NCBI GenBank assembly: GCA_050084985.1
Contig: JBITNC010000002.1
Location: forward strand, 15,624,001 to 15,688,000
From: Nageia nagi
Taxonomy: Eukaryota > Pinophyta
Reading direction: 5' to 3'
Length of the DNA: 64,000 nucleotides
Below the pieces are notes generated by a model. That model did no database searches and was not told the origin of the DNA. It saw nothing but the letters and a program-made list of their open reading frames with translations. Positions 1-12,002 of the stretch are shown piece by piece. The position numbers and the translations under genes were made by a program. Position 1 is the stretch's first letter. Every line of letters begins with the position of its first letter.

Positions 1-59
1 CTCCTTTTATGCTACTAATCATTTTCATGGTAAAGGTGGCATTATCACCATTTAGCCAA

Positions 60-800
60 CTAAATGGAATTCTTTTTTTTTTTTTTTTGTTTCTTTGGGT
101 GTGTATCCATCAAACCAGGCAATGTGGATCCTTTTTAATATTGACAAGCAACCTTTTGGAATCATCCATGTTTATGCTTCCAATCATGGTCGTGATAGAA
201 TTGCCTTGTGGTGGTAGTGTGCTTTGTTACTTCCCCATGCCATTTGGGTTTTTTGTGGGAATTTTAAAATGATTGAAAAGGTAGAAGACAAAGTTGGTCT
301 CATACCCATGTGTTGTTGTGCAGGTGAGTGGAAGGCTTGGTTTTTTCTCAAAAATAAGCATGGGCTCGTTGATCCCAATGGTTGTCACATTGAGAATAAT
401 TTTCCTGACTTTTTGTGGTTCACTTGGTACAACTTCTAGGTTGGAGAAGCTAGAGTTCTCAAACAATTGGATAGAGACATGCTCACATAACATTCAAGGT
501 TTGCCTTTCACAATATTACCCACTCTGCGCCTCTTGTAATCTCGTCTCCTGGTAATACAATCCTAGACCACGTGCCTATTGTTTTCAATGTTGTGTCTGC
601 AAAGCAAACTCCAATGCCTCGCAATAGAGGAAAGAATATTGCTACAAAAGCTACATCACAATTCATAAAGCTTGCTATGGATGAAGTGCCTATTGTGCAG
701 GAAGTTAATCTTGCTTCATTCGATGGTTATCTCAATCTGGCCAAGTATGTGGAGAGAATATTGAAGCCATTGGCCACATGTAAGTTAATATAATTTGCTA
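60..800 (+). pseudogene. L1-type LINE endonuclease fragment, decayed
   Basis: Joining frames across this stretch gives a recognisable plant LINE endonuclease segment: 'CGNFKMIEKVEDK' stands where the family has a GDFN-type motif, followed by 'GEWKAWFFLKNKHGLVDPN', 'FTWYNF' and 'GEARVLKQLDRD', which fit the end of the endonuclease domain and its link to the RT. 'DHVPIVFNV' near 565-590 resembles the conserved SDH motif region. The intact enzyme nicks target DNA for target-primed reverse transcription. Here the frame is broken by stops and shifts, the motif Asp is Asn, and no RT follows, so it is a dead fragment. It runs on the opposite strand to the LINE at 3.7-24.8 kb and is a different insertion. 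Confidence 0.6.
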
Positions 801-859
801 CAACGATGTTCAGTTGATATCATTTGCTACAAGTCAAAACCTTATGGATATATCAACCC

Positions 860-860
<1 letters not shown>

Positions 861-892
<32 letters not shown>
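861..892. repeat. (TTA)n microsatellite
   Basis: About ten uninterrupted TTA/ATT units are seen directly in the sequence. Confidence 0.95.
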
Positions 893-1675
893 GGGATCGT
901 TTTTTGAAAGATTGCAATGGATGAATAATCAGGGAAATAAATTAAAGATCTAATAATTTTGCACGTAAATGATTAGTTTCAAACTTTGTTACATAATCTC
1001 TATTCGGGACCCATTTAGGAAGTTCCACATTCCAAACTTGTGACTTTTTACAACCCTCAAATGTTGTACTTCAGTAATAAACATCATGTAACAAACAAAT
1101 CTCCATTCATTATCCAATTTGTACTTAGATCCCTAAGGTTTTGACTTGTATATGGATAAAAATAAGATTATTCTATGGAGAGGGGGCATTTCAGCATCGA
1201 TTGATTGATTGAATAGGTTGGGCATTGAAGGAAGGCAACATGCATTTCTATAGGTTTCACTAAAATATTCCATCTTAGGTCACCCTTATTCGGTCATTAT
1301 CTAAGGGGAATCATAACACATAAGAATAGAGACTTGTATCAATGGCTATTACATATATGAGACTTAGTTCAATAATAATAAGGGGCTTTTGTGATCAAAT
1401 TTGCCAACTAATATCCGCCACAAGCAACCAATTGTTTTTGTGTCCATATATATTAACAAATATTTGGACGATGCATGAGCAAGCTAGGAATGATCATCTC
1501 CATCTAGTAGGCCTTTGTCTGCATTTTCACATTAAAAAGACTAGTCGAGAAATAAATTTGGATACTGAGTAGTATTTTAAGTTGAGTTTTGATTGAATCC
1601 CTTTCTATTTCATTAATTAATGTTTTGTCGCCATCTATGTCTACTTTTGCCTATGTTAATATATGATTTCTTATA

Positions 1676-1872
1676 TTTTTTCATATTTAAATTGTTTTTT
1701 ATGTTTATTTTTTCAGGTTATAAATGAACTTAATCCTTTAAGATGAAATGGACCTATGCATTGGAAATTTGTATTTTTTCATATTTAACTTGTTTTTTAT
1801 GTTTATTTTTTAGGTTATAAACCAACTTAATCCTTCAAAATGAAATAGACACATGCATTGGAAATTTGTATT
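1676..1872. repeat. Tandem duplication, two units of about 98 bp
   Basis: The segment running from TTTTTCATATTTAA to GGAAATTTGTA occurs twice back to back (about 1676-1773 and 1774-1872) with scattered substitutions. No coding content is seen. Confidence 0.8.
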
Positions 1873-2096
1873 TTTCTTTTAAGGAGCCTCTTGGTAAGCT
1901 CTATTATATTTTTGTGAGATTGTTCAACTTCATGTTTATAGTTTGAACTTTAAAAAAAACAATGTGACAAGGCTATGTAATATGCAGGATTGAGCCTGTA
2001 TAAATTGTTGATACAAAAAGATATATGTACAAATAGAGATTTTGACTACATTCCAATAAATGTACAAAATTTGGCTACATTATGATAGATATAGAT

Positions 2097-2100
<4 letters not shown>

Positions 2101-2142
<42 letters not shown>
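2101..2142. repeat. (TA)n microsatellite
   Basis: Twenty-one TA units in a row. Open frames crossing it are compositional artefacts. Confidence 0.95.
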
Positions 2143-2143
<1 letters not shown>

Positions 2144-2775
2144 CACAACTAGAATATTATATAGTCATTGAATTTCGTAAGATGGTGTCTCTTATGTGTT
2201 GCATTTTGTCAAACAATTTAATGGCCTTGTGCATGGTCCCAAACTTAGCATACATGTCTAGATCATTCATGAAAATAACATCAATGCATCTTCCCAAACT
2301 TAACATACATGGATGTCACCTACACTCTTCAAGATTTGAATGTTTTACAATGAAACAGTTGGTTAGAATGAATTTCCATAAAGATTATGCTCGAATGCTT
2401 GCTTGCAAGCAATACAACTATAGGATGATGGTAGTAAAAGACTTTTCTAAGAGGATGTGCTTAACAACCCAAAAGAATACATGTTTTATGCATATCCCAA
2501 AATAATATTGGCGGTGGTGCTAGTAGATATGCTTAACAACCCAAAAAATACTTGTTTTATGTGTATCTTATTATTATTGCAAGATGGGTATATCCTATAA
2601 TCATTGAATTACATGAGATGGTGTCTCCTTGTTGCATTTTGTCAAATAGTTCACAAGCCTTGTGCATGATCCCAAACATAGCATACATGTCTATAAGAGC
2701 AATCATCATAACAACACACACATGTATAGTGGAAAAGATGAATATGTTAAGTGGAACATCACTTTGTTGCATTCC
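2140..2775 (-). pseudogene. PPR-protein gene fragments, two decayed copies
   Basis: On the minus strand, 2557-2772 encodes 'ALIDMYAMFGIMHKACELF' followed by 'DKMQQGDTISCNSMIIGYT', the pattern of plant pentatricopeptide repeats (typically ALIDMYAKCG..A..vFd.M..rd.vSWN.mI.GY). A second, more damaged copy at about 2160-2300 reads 'LDMYAKFGTMHKAIKLFDKM'. PPR proteins bind organellar RNA through arrays of about 35-residue helical repeats. Here only one or two repeats survive per copy, with no start, no targeting peptide and stops between copies, so these are pseudogene pieces. The two copies are tandem, about 400 bp apart, and each is preceded by a similar 'cttaacaacccaaaa' stretch, which suggests local duplication. 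Confidence 0.6.
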
Positions 2776-2904
2776 CTAAAAAATATTTTCTGATACAAAT
2801 TATGCTAATTTTAGATTGATATTTTGCATTTCTCGTTGTAAACAACTTTGAGCAAATTTGCTTAAAATTTTCTTACAACAAGAAATGCAAAAAAAAAAAT
2901 AGAA

Positions 2905-3275
2905 CAAAAAAATGGATAAACATATTGGGTTTATGTCAAAAAGATAAATGCATTGGCTTTATGTTTAATAAATAAACACATTGGGCTTATGTAAAATAGA
3001 TAAACATATAAGGTGTATTTTGTAATCATTGAAGTACATGAGATGGTTATATCCAAAATGCAAGGATAAATGCACTAGGTTTATATCCAAAAATAGGGAT
3101 AAACACATTGGGTTTAAAAAATCGATAAATACATTGGGTTTATATTGAAATGGAGGGATACACACATTGGATTTATATATCAAAAAAGATAAATGCATTA
3201 GATTTATATCAAATCAATGGATAAATGCATTATGTTTATATCAAAAAATGGATAAAAGCATTGGGATTATGTATC
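2905..3275. repeat. Degenerate tandem repeat, about 30-bp unit
   Basis: About ten imperfect units of the form GGATAAATGCATTGGGTTTA plus an A-rich spacer follow one another. The same unit recurs at about 24860 and in 28385-28600, so it is a dispersed satellite-like family. No coding function is seen. Confidence 0.8.
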
Positions 3276-3689
3276 AAAAATTTCACTCATGGTAATTACA
3301 ATTATGTAGAGCTCGGCAAGAATGCCTAAGAAGAAATATACAAAATTGTCCTGATTCCAACTAGAGTTCAATTATTTCAAATGATAGACATGGAGCGAGG
3401 AATAAAATTCTCTTCTCTAATTGAGGTACAAGTTGGGCTAGGAAGTGAGCCCATTGACCATAAGGTATGTAGTGTATCATATCATGTGGCGATCGAACAA
3501 AAATAGGATGTGATGGAGACCCCTTTTAGATGCAGGGAAAATTGGCCTATGGTAATTGAGCATCAATTGTGGGTAATTTATGAATGAAGTAGCTTTTTAG
3601 GATAATTTTCTCCTTTTAAGTGACCCATGTGAAGGCGAGATAGGGGTATGTGAGCATTTTGGGATAGTTTTGACTTGTAGCAAAACTCA
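3276..3689. other. Spacer at the 3' end of the LINE
   Basis: No gene is recognised. It may include the 3' untranslated end of the minus-strand LINE, whose exact end I cannot fix because no poly(A) tail or target-site duplication is clear. Confidence 0.4.
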
Positions 3690-6600
3690 GATGAATTCCT
3701 AGTGTTGTATTACAACCATGTTACTTTGTTGAAGCGATGAAATATTGGAATGAGCCTCCACTATGTGAGCCAAATTTCTTTCTATTTGGTTTGAAATTGT
3801 ATCCACGTCCATGACATTGCTCTTGAATATCCAATGTTTTGCTCTAGCCAAATTGACCATATGAGTATTATAGGTGTTGCATTCCAAAGGATCTCCAATA
3901 TCGAGCTTTTGAATGGTGGATGCCAAATAGAGAGCATATCATCAATTGATCCAAGAGTGACCCAGGCCATGGAGAAATATAATGTAAGTATTCCCACAAA
4001 TAATAAGTATATGAGTAGTGGATCAAAAGATGTGAGCCAAATTCTTCAAATACACCATAAAGTTCACAATAGAAAGGTCCATTCCACCCTCTTCTGGTCA
4101 GCTGATTTCTTGATAAGAATTTTATCATGTACAACCAACCAAAGAAAAAAAACCTTTCTTGGCCATGCCTTAAAGCTCCCCACTCTTACCTAGATGAAGG
4201 GGGGATTCAAGATCGATCCAAGTGTTGAGAGCTTTATAAATAGATTTTACTATATAAACTTTTTTGGAATTGTGAGAACACATAATCCTATCATCTATAT
4301 CCTCAATCATGAACTAAAAGGGGAAGATTGTAGTTTCTAGTTTTCTTGCTTCTCCATATAAATCAAGACGTAGAGTGGTCAAACTTTTCCATTTCTTGAC
4401 TTACTTGGCAAATTCAACCACCCATTCCCAGCAATCAATGACTTTGCTTCCCCATTCTTAAGATAACTAGAGTTGGATATTTAGAAAATCATTTGAGGAT
4501 GCTAAGGGATTAGGTAGGATCCATTTATCATACAAAAAATCAACTTTATGTCCATTTTTGACCTCCCATCTAAAGAATTGAAGGATGAAGGGTCTCATCT
4601 TCCGAATTTTGTTCCACATAAGTGAACCCCATGATAAAGTTTCAGTTGTAAAAATCGATTCAGGATCATTGTTCCTTAGGTATTTTGAACATATTATCCT
4701 ACATCATAAAGAATTAGGCTTAGTATAGGATTTTTCAAATTATTTTCCCAATAGGGTAATATTCACTAAATGTAGATTTTTGATGCCCAAACCCCATTGA
4801 TTTTTTGTCCAATGATACTCCAAGCAATTAGTGACATCTTCTTTACCTTTGATATTCCTTACTAGAGGAAATCTCACATGATAGTGTTAAGATGTGTGAG
4901 CATTTTTGCAGGATCCAGAAAATATCGAGCCTAAAGATGGGCATCACACCTAAAACTACATTAATTTTCATAAGTCATCGAGTTGAAGAAAGCTAGTTGG
5001 CCTTCCATGAAGATATTTTCTTTCTCATTTTAGCAACCAATTTATCCTCGAAATCTTCTAATTTCCCCCCTTTAATTAGAGGCAACCCTAGATAACAACT
5101 AGGGAGATTGTCAACTTCCATACTTATGATTGATGCAATCCTATCCATAAAATGGAAAGAAATATTAATGCCAAAGATTTTAGATTTGAACCTTTTGATG
5201 GAATGGCCAAAGACATCATCAAAGAGACAAAGGAATGTCATTAGCCTATGAACTTCTTGGCTTGAAGGATACGTGGCCAACAAGGCATCATCTATGAATT
5301 GGGAGTGTTTTATTGCTTAGGAATCACCAGTGAAATGTAGGCCTTTAATGTGTCCTTGGGCTTGAAAATGTTTCAACCCTCTACCAAGTACTTCAACAAG
5401 AATGTGTTGCGTCTGCACAACACACCCCAAAATACAAGATTTTGGGGACCCTATTTTGCAAAGGCAATGAGGTACATTACCTTAAGATTGGATTTTAGTG
5501 ATCGATAGTTCATTTTGAAAAGTGCAAACATGATATTAGGGAGCAATTTATAGAGATCATGCAACAAATACCTTGCAGAGTATCAAAGTATCCAATCACC
5601 AGCTTTTTAGCAAAGAAGCTAGGATTTGGGATATTTGATCAGAGCAGGAATTTTTGGGTTTTGAATGAGGCCAATGGAGATGGGATGTTTTTCAAATTTT
5701 GCAAAATATTTTTCATGCCTTCTCTTTGAAAACTTTCGAGTTTTAGGAGAGTTTGGTGGAAATTCTTTAAAATGTTTGAATTATTTTGAATTGTTACTAA
5801 TCCATTACTTGCTTATTAAGTATTTAGTATTCTAAATTGACTTTCTCTTAAGATATCTTCCTAGACCTCTTGTTGAAAACCATTCACCCCCACTCACACT
5901 TAGTCCATTTGATTACATCAGTCTTGCTTGCAAAGTACCGACAATTAGCTTCGATTTTCACTCATCCTTGGAATGATTGGACAATAATCATTCATTCCAA
6001 AGACTTTATTAAATTAAACAAGATTTCTTAACTGATCTGAGAGAAAGAAAGTTTAGACAATGTTGCATTGTGATTGCCTCTTTAAAGTCTAACCAATATT
6101 CGACCTCATTCTCACTTTTTTTTTAATGCTTTCTTTAAAACCATAACAACTTTCGAACTATTGCAAGATAAGACACCTCAGTCCCTATAAAAAATGTGTT
6201 AACAATTATTACCTCTACTACACCACTCAGCTAATTCTCAAACAAGACCTACACAATTTAAAGCTCGTATTAACAACATAAGCTTTTCGATAGAAACCTT
6301 GGGGTATCAATCCCTACAAGAGGAGCTCAGTAACATGTTCTCACCTAAATGTTGGGTTGCTTTTCTATCTTGATCATTTAGGCTTTCCTTACCAACAAAA
6401 TGATATAGAGATAGGGTAAAAGGGATCCCCTTGTCTAATCCTTATAGAACTCTTAAAGTACCCTTTTGATTCCCCATTAACTAAGATTGAGAATTGGGGA
6501 CTTTCAATTAGAGAGTATCCAACTGATCCAAGAATCTTCAAAGCTAAGTTTGCAAAGAATTTATTATAGGAATGCCTAATTAACCTTGTTAAAGGCCTTC

Positions 6601-7539
6601 GTCATATCCAACTTCAATAAATTATCTTTGTTTTTGTGTTTATTGATGGAATGGATCAATTCATGAATAATCACTATGCCATCAAGTAAGTGTCTTCTGT
6701 TGATGAAAGCCTTCTCTCCTCAAACATGATATTAGGGAGGATCATTTTGAGACAATTGGCTACCACTTTAGAAATTACCTTATATACTGCATTGCACAAA
6801 GAAATGGGTCTAATGCATTGATATCCTATTTTTGGTAGCAAAACTAGTAAGGTATGATTGAGTTTACCAAGCATTTTTTTTAGGGAAATGATTCTTGTAC
6901 CATTTCCACTAGTTCAAATTTAAACAAATACTAAAAGTGATGAAGAAAACCTTAGAGGGAGGTCATCTAAACCAAGGGCACAAAAAGGTTTGAGTTGGAA
7001 CAAAGTAATCTCGACTTCTTCTTCTTGGATGGGTCCTAAGATGGACTGCTTTTGGGTAGGAGTGATCAACATGGGAATTTAGTTTAAAAGTTGAATTTGA
7101 GCCTCAGATTATTAGGTGTCCTCTTTTGTTAGCAAGGTGTGAAAGTAGGAGGTGATGTGATTTTCAATAGCCTATGTTGCGATAAGTTGTTGGCCGTTAG
7201 GTGCTTTCAAGAAGGAAATTTTATTTTGGGATCTGAGTCATTATAGAAAAGTGAAAATATTTTGCATCTTTATCGCCTCCTTTGATCCATTGAATCCTTA
7301 ATTTTTGCTTCTAGACAAGTTCTTCATTGAGTTAGGCTTTCTTTAGATCTTACATAAGTTATCTTCCTTGATTAAGTAGATTGTATGTTTGTGAGATTTG
7401 CATTTGCATCTCTACTTCTTGAAGTTGTTCTTCCATATTTGCCCTTGTAGTTGAAACATTCCTAGAGACATCTTTATTCTATAACTTAAGCTTTCCCATC
7501 AACTTTTATAGCTTTGTTGGGAATCTATACATAGCAGTA
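3690..7539 (-). pseudogene. L1-type LINE, 3' half (RT and C-terminal zinc domain)
   Basis: Minus-strand translation gives, in order, RT motifs 'INHTLLVLLPK'-like text, 'IRPISLCNAVYKVISKVVAN' (6674-6874), then 'KSKIFGINISF' and 'SCYLGLPLIKGGKLEDFEDK' (4993-5283), and finally 'NQLTRRGWNGPFYCELYG' (3868-4134). The last is the zinc-binding domain that follows RT in plant L1 elements. Stops and frameshifts are frequent, so the copy is old and dead. Reading upstream, the text breaks at 7539 in the linker after the endonuclease ('AMYRFPTKL') and resumes at 22431, so LTR element A inserted here. The joined LINE is about 6.2 kb, close to full length for plant L1. Confidence 0.75.
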
Positions 7540-7804
7540 TGTGAGGATCCAAAATTACCCTTAATAAAAAATAATCAACACTAGGGTTTATACAGCCCTC
7601 AAACACCAAATGGCCACACCAGAATGTAAACACAACCCCAATGATTACACTCTAGGGCACACAAAAACTCCCCTGTACCAATGTGGGCCTCGTGGGCCTT
7701 CGAACAACACACAACACCAAACATGGACCATAAAACACTAACGTTAGCCCTTAGGGCTTCTCTAATACCTTGCAAATCCTATGAATGCCCCTCAACATAA
7801 TTGC

Positions 7805-9599
7805 TGAAGGATTTGAACTAGATCTAAACAAATCCTCTAGGACCTTAGACTAGGAAACTCAAGTGTATACAAGATAACACATCTATAATTCTAAGAACAT
7901 CATTCACATAATATGACACCAATATAATGTGGTTCCTCCCTCCTTGGGAGTACATCCACAACTAGCTCTCTTATTCTCAAATCTATGTCTCTCTTACAAC
8001 TATTCTCTAGCTCTCTCCTACACAACCAAGTAGAGTAATCTTACTCAAAACTTAGATATGTTTACATGAGGAGAGGCCCTCTATTTATAGGTTGAGAGCA
8101 CCTCCCTAACCTTCCTTTAACCCAAGGGTAAGGTTAGGGTTACATTAAATGTACCACCAAACTTCAACCTACCAACTAACTCCTTTGGTAAAGTCAAAGT
8201 CTATACATTAAAGAATTCTATTAATCACTTAAGGTATCTACATACCTTTAAGTGATTAATTGAATTTACAAGGAGTTTAGATATTCACAATATTTCATTA
8301 CAAATTCTAACACTCCCCCTTAATGCAATATTGGGATAGAGCGTAGAAGAGAGAAGAGAGAGAGTAAGAGAGAGTTCTCCTCCATAGAGATACAAGTGGA
8401 GATGAGAACTTTTACATATTTTTGAGAATCTTTTTGAGAACTAGTATGAGACTCACTACATTACCATTTGATAAAAATGGTTTACAATACAATCATTAAC
8501 CACAACTGGTTTCACTGTACATAGTAGTCGATCAACTTTAAGCTGACATGTGAGTCTCCATGAGCTTGCTTTCACAAGGTGAGTAACCTGCATTTCTAAA
8601 GAAGATCCTGCATGCTACAAGCAACTCATGAACAAAATCAGTTAGATGCATCATATATTCAAATAAGAGAATCAAATAATGCCATCTTATAAATAACTGA
8701 TCAATGGTGCACTATGAGTCATCACGGAGATGCCAAGCCATCACTCATAGTCACTTGTTGTTATATAGACATGTGTTGATTATTAATAGAGCATAAAAAT
8801 TGTACGAGTTTCTCACACAGAGCAAACTCACACGAAGGTATAGAATGTACAACAAGTTCGTCACGCAGAGCGAACTTACCACGGAGGTATATTAACTATA
8901 TGCTCAAAAATTGTACAACGAGTTTCTCACGCAGAGCAAACTCACCACGGAGGTATAGAGCATAAAAATTGTACAACGAGTTTTTCACGTAGAGCAAACT
9001 CACCACGGAGGTATAGAATGTACAACAAGTTCGTCACGCAGAGCGAACTTACCACTGAGGTATCAAATAATCAACACTCTATAACAATCATTGAAGGATT
9101 TGAACTAGATCTAAACAAATCCTCTAGGACCTTAGACTAGGAAACTCAAGTGTATACAAGATAACACATCTATAATTCTAAGAACATCATTCACACAATA
9201 TGACACCAATATAATGTGGTTCCTCCCTCCTTGGGAGTACATCCACAACTAGCTCTCTTATTCTCAAATCTATGTCTCTCTTACAACTATTCTCTAGCTC
9301 TCTCCTACACAACCAAGTAGAGTAATCTTACTCAAAACTTAGATATGTTTACATGAGGAGAGGCCCTCTATTTATAGGTTGAGAGCACCTCCCTAACCTT
9401 CCTTTAACCCAAGGGTAAGGTTAGGGTTACATTAAATGTACCACCAAACTTCAACCTACCAACTAACTCCTTTGGTAAAGTCAAAGTCTATACATTAAAG
9501 AATTCTATTAATCACTTAAGGTATCTACATACCTTTAAGTGATTAATTGAATTTACAAGGAGTTTAGATATTCACAATATTTCATTACAAATTCTAACA
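7805..9599 (-). mobile_element. Small copia-derived LTR element C, no coding region
   Basis: Two 508-bp direct repeats (7805-8312 and 9092-9599, one difference seen) flank 779 bp of internal sequence. The element sits between ATTGC (7800-7804) and ATTGC (9600-9604), a perfect 5-bp target-site duplication inside the left LTR of A. On the minus strand a polypurine tract lies directly before TGTTAGAATTTG, the start of the LTR. The internal part matches the 3' untranslated region of copia element B (11015-11940) but lacks gag, pol and a clear primer site. It is a non-autonomous derivative that must have been mobilised in trans. Confidence 0.85.
8802..9063 (-). repeat. Hairpin repeat array in element C, 5 units
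   Basis: Five units each contain an inverted repeat followed by a conserved ACCACGGAGGTAT-type tag. Stem arms are GAGTTT/AAACTC in three units and AAGTTCG/CGAACTT in two, around a constant CACGCAG core. The arms change together, so pairing is kept. It is homologous to the array in element B. Confidence 0.8.
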
Positions 9600-10039
9600 A
9601 TTGCACAGCATAAAAATGCCAATGATGGGTATACAAGCAATATAACACAAGTATGAAGCTTCCAACACCAGTATATCACAACACATGGAACATACAATGA
9701 TATAATAACAACACAATGCCATAAGGGCTAACGCATGCACACAATGGAAAAACACAATTATATGGAACATAATGAATTACCTTTTTGGATTATGAGAGAC
9801 TATGAATATATAATGGAGGTAAACGAACTGATCTAAGGTTCCAAACCCTCTAAAGCCTAACCAAACTATAGGATTAGATTGACTTCCTCAACTATCTGAA
9901 TCCCCCTTATGAAGGAGTCTCCTCGAATCCTAGCGACCAATGAAGGTAGAAGCTCATCCTCGAAATTCCATTGGATGGGCTAGGTGACCCACCTAAGTCG
10001 TAGAATGTCAGGTTCCCAACCCTACCACTCCTCTAGATG

Positions 10040-10510
10040 CTATCTAGGAATAGTTTCTCAACATTGCTAAGACTTTATTACTCAAATAGGATTGGTATAG
10101 AAAGTGTATGATAAGTGGTAACCTCATAATGGAGCTTCATCCCCTATATATAGTCTCTCATGTACATTGAATGTGGGAACTTGCAACGTACTGATCTTAT
10201 GTTGCAAGTCCCTCTTTCCTTCCCACTATCCTATTGACTAACGTTGGCCATGTGAGCCTCCTTTCAACCTAATAACTCCAAGTAACTATTGAATTTGATA
10301 TCTCGTCTCACTTCTAGATGCAACATGTTTTAATCCTTGTGATGCTTGTTCAGCTCTAACAAACCAGGTACCCTTGCCTTTGAATCCTCACCTCCCTTTT
10401 GCATAAACATGGACTTATTCGACCTTGGAATGATGGGTTGGTCATCCATTCCTCTAACGTTGGCCTCCAAGTAGCATTTTAAGAGGGGGCTTTTCTGTTG
10501 TGGCATCCTC
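10040..10510. repeat. Left copy of the 470-bp duplication flanking element B
   Basis: The text from GGAATAGTTTCTCAAC to TTGTGGCATCCTC recurs at 20017-20483 with about five substitutions seen. Its first 130 bp are LTR sequence of element A. The rest has no match in A's right LTR. Confidence 0.85.
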
Positions 10511-11014
10511 TGTGAGAATTAGCACTACTCTAATTCCCAAAGGTCCAAGACTATAGAAAGCTCAATCACATTCAACATGCAACATCTACAAGCTACTAAC
10601 ACATTCACACAATATGACACCAATATAATGTGGTTCCTCCCTCCTTGGGAGTACATCCACAACTAGTTCTCTATTCTCAATCTATGCCTCTCTTACAACT
10701 ATACTCTTGCTCTCTCCTACACAACCAAGTAGAGTAATCTTACTCCAAAACTTAGATGTGTTTACAAGAGGAGAGGCCCTCTATTTATAGCTTGAGAGCA
10801 CCTCCCTAACCTCCCTTTAACCCAAGGGTTAGGTTAGGGTTACAATAAATGTGTGACCTAACTTTAACCTACCAACTAACCCCATGGTTAGGTCAAAGTC
10901 CACACATAATAAAGAATTCAATTAATCCCTTAAGGTATCTACATATCCTTTAAGTGATTAATTGAACTTACAAGGAGTTTAGATATTCACAATATTTCAT
11001 TACAAATTCTAACA
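10511..11014 (-). repeat. 3' LTR of copia element B
   Basis: On the minus strand it starts TGTTAGAATTTG and ends CTAATTCTCACA. A TATA-like CTATAAATAGAGGG (minus) lies near 10775-10788. The polypurine tract TTAAGAGGGAG adjoins its start. Confidence 0.85.
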
Positions 11015-11502
11015 CTCCCTCTTAATGCAATATTGGGATAGAGCGTAGAAGAAAGAAGAGAGAGAGTAAGAGAGAGTTCTCCTCCATAGAGATACAAGTG
11101 GAGATGAGAACATTTACATATTTGAGAATCTTTTTGAGAACTAGTATGAGACTCACTACATTACCATTTGACAAAATAGTTTACAATACAATCATTAACC
11201 ACAACTGGTTTCACTGTACATAGTAGTTGATCAACTTTAAGCTGACATGTGAGTCTCCATGAGCTTACTTTCACAAGGTGAGTAACCTGCATTTCTGAAG
11301 AAGATCCTGCATGCTATAAGCAACTTATGAACAAAATCAGTTAGATGCATCATATATTCAAATAAGAGAATCAAATAATGTTATCTTATAAATAACTGAT
11401 TAATGGTGCACTATAAGTCATCACGGAGATGCCAAGCCATCACTCATAGTCACCTGTTGTATATAGACATGTGTTGATTATTAATAGAGCATAAAAATTG
11501 TA

Positions 11503-11932
11503 CAACGAGTTTCTCATGCAGAGCAAACTCACCACGGAGGTATAGAATGTACAACAAGTTCGTCATGCAGAGCGAAGTTACCACGGAGGTATATTAATTA
11601 TATGCTCAAATATTGTACAACGAGTTTCTCACGCAGAGTAAACTCACCACGGAGGTATAGAGCATCAAAATTGTACAATGAGTTTCTCATGCAGAGCAAA
11701 CTCACCACGGAGGTATAGAATGTACAATAAGTTCATCACGCAGAACGAACTTACCACGGAGGTATATTAATTATATGCTCAAAATTTGTACAACGAGTTT
11801 CTCACGTAGAACAAACTCACCACGGAGGTATAAAATGTACAACAAGTTTGTCACGCAGAGCAAACTTACCACGGAGGTATAAAAATGTACAATAAGTTTG
11901 TCACGCAGAGCAAACTTACCACGGAGGTATAT
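11503..11932 (-). repeat. Hairpin repeat array in the 3' UTR of element B, 8 units
   Basis: Eight units each carry an inverted repeat and the tag ACCACGGAGGTAT. Stem types are GAGTTT/AAACTC (four units), AAGTTC(G)/(C)GAACTT (two units, one with a single mismatch) and AAGTTTG/CAAACTT (two units). The central CACGCAG-type core stays nearly constant. It lies between the end of pol and the polypurine tract, so it would sit in the 3' untranslated region of the element's RNA. Confidence 0.85.
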
Positions 11933-12002
11933 CATAATCAACACATGTTATACAACAACAAAAGAACCTCTTAGAGGTGAAGTTGTCATCATTAACAAAG
12001 GT

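Larger units (their letters stand above)
801..2098. other. AT-rich spacer, no gene seen
   Basis: I see no protein family or RNA gene. It contains a TTA microsatellite (861-892) and a short tandem duplication (1676-1872). A 76-codon open stretch near 1342-1572 has no recognisable motif and is not supported as a gene. Confidence 0.6.
7540..10173 (-). repeat. 3' LTR of element A, interrupted by element C
   Basis: Segments 7540-7804 and 9605-10173 align with the right LTR (21207-21997). Shared text includes TGTGAGGATCCAAAATTACC at the edge and CCCTATATATAGTCTCTCAT near the end. Homology stops after CATGTACAT, where 10174-10510 has no counterpart in the right LTR. The two LTRs differ at many positions and by small indels, so A is much older than its nested guests. 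Confidence 0.7.

Noticed and set aside
2095-2505. 136-codon plus-strand open stretch starting in a TA repeat
   Set aside because: The start is microsatellite and the rest is antisense to PPR fragments.
11503-11932. CRISPR-like array
   Set aside because: Regular repeats with spacers, but in a plant retrotransposon. Spacers are not unique and units are hairpin paralogues.
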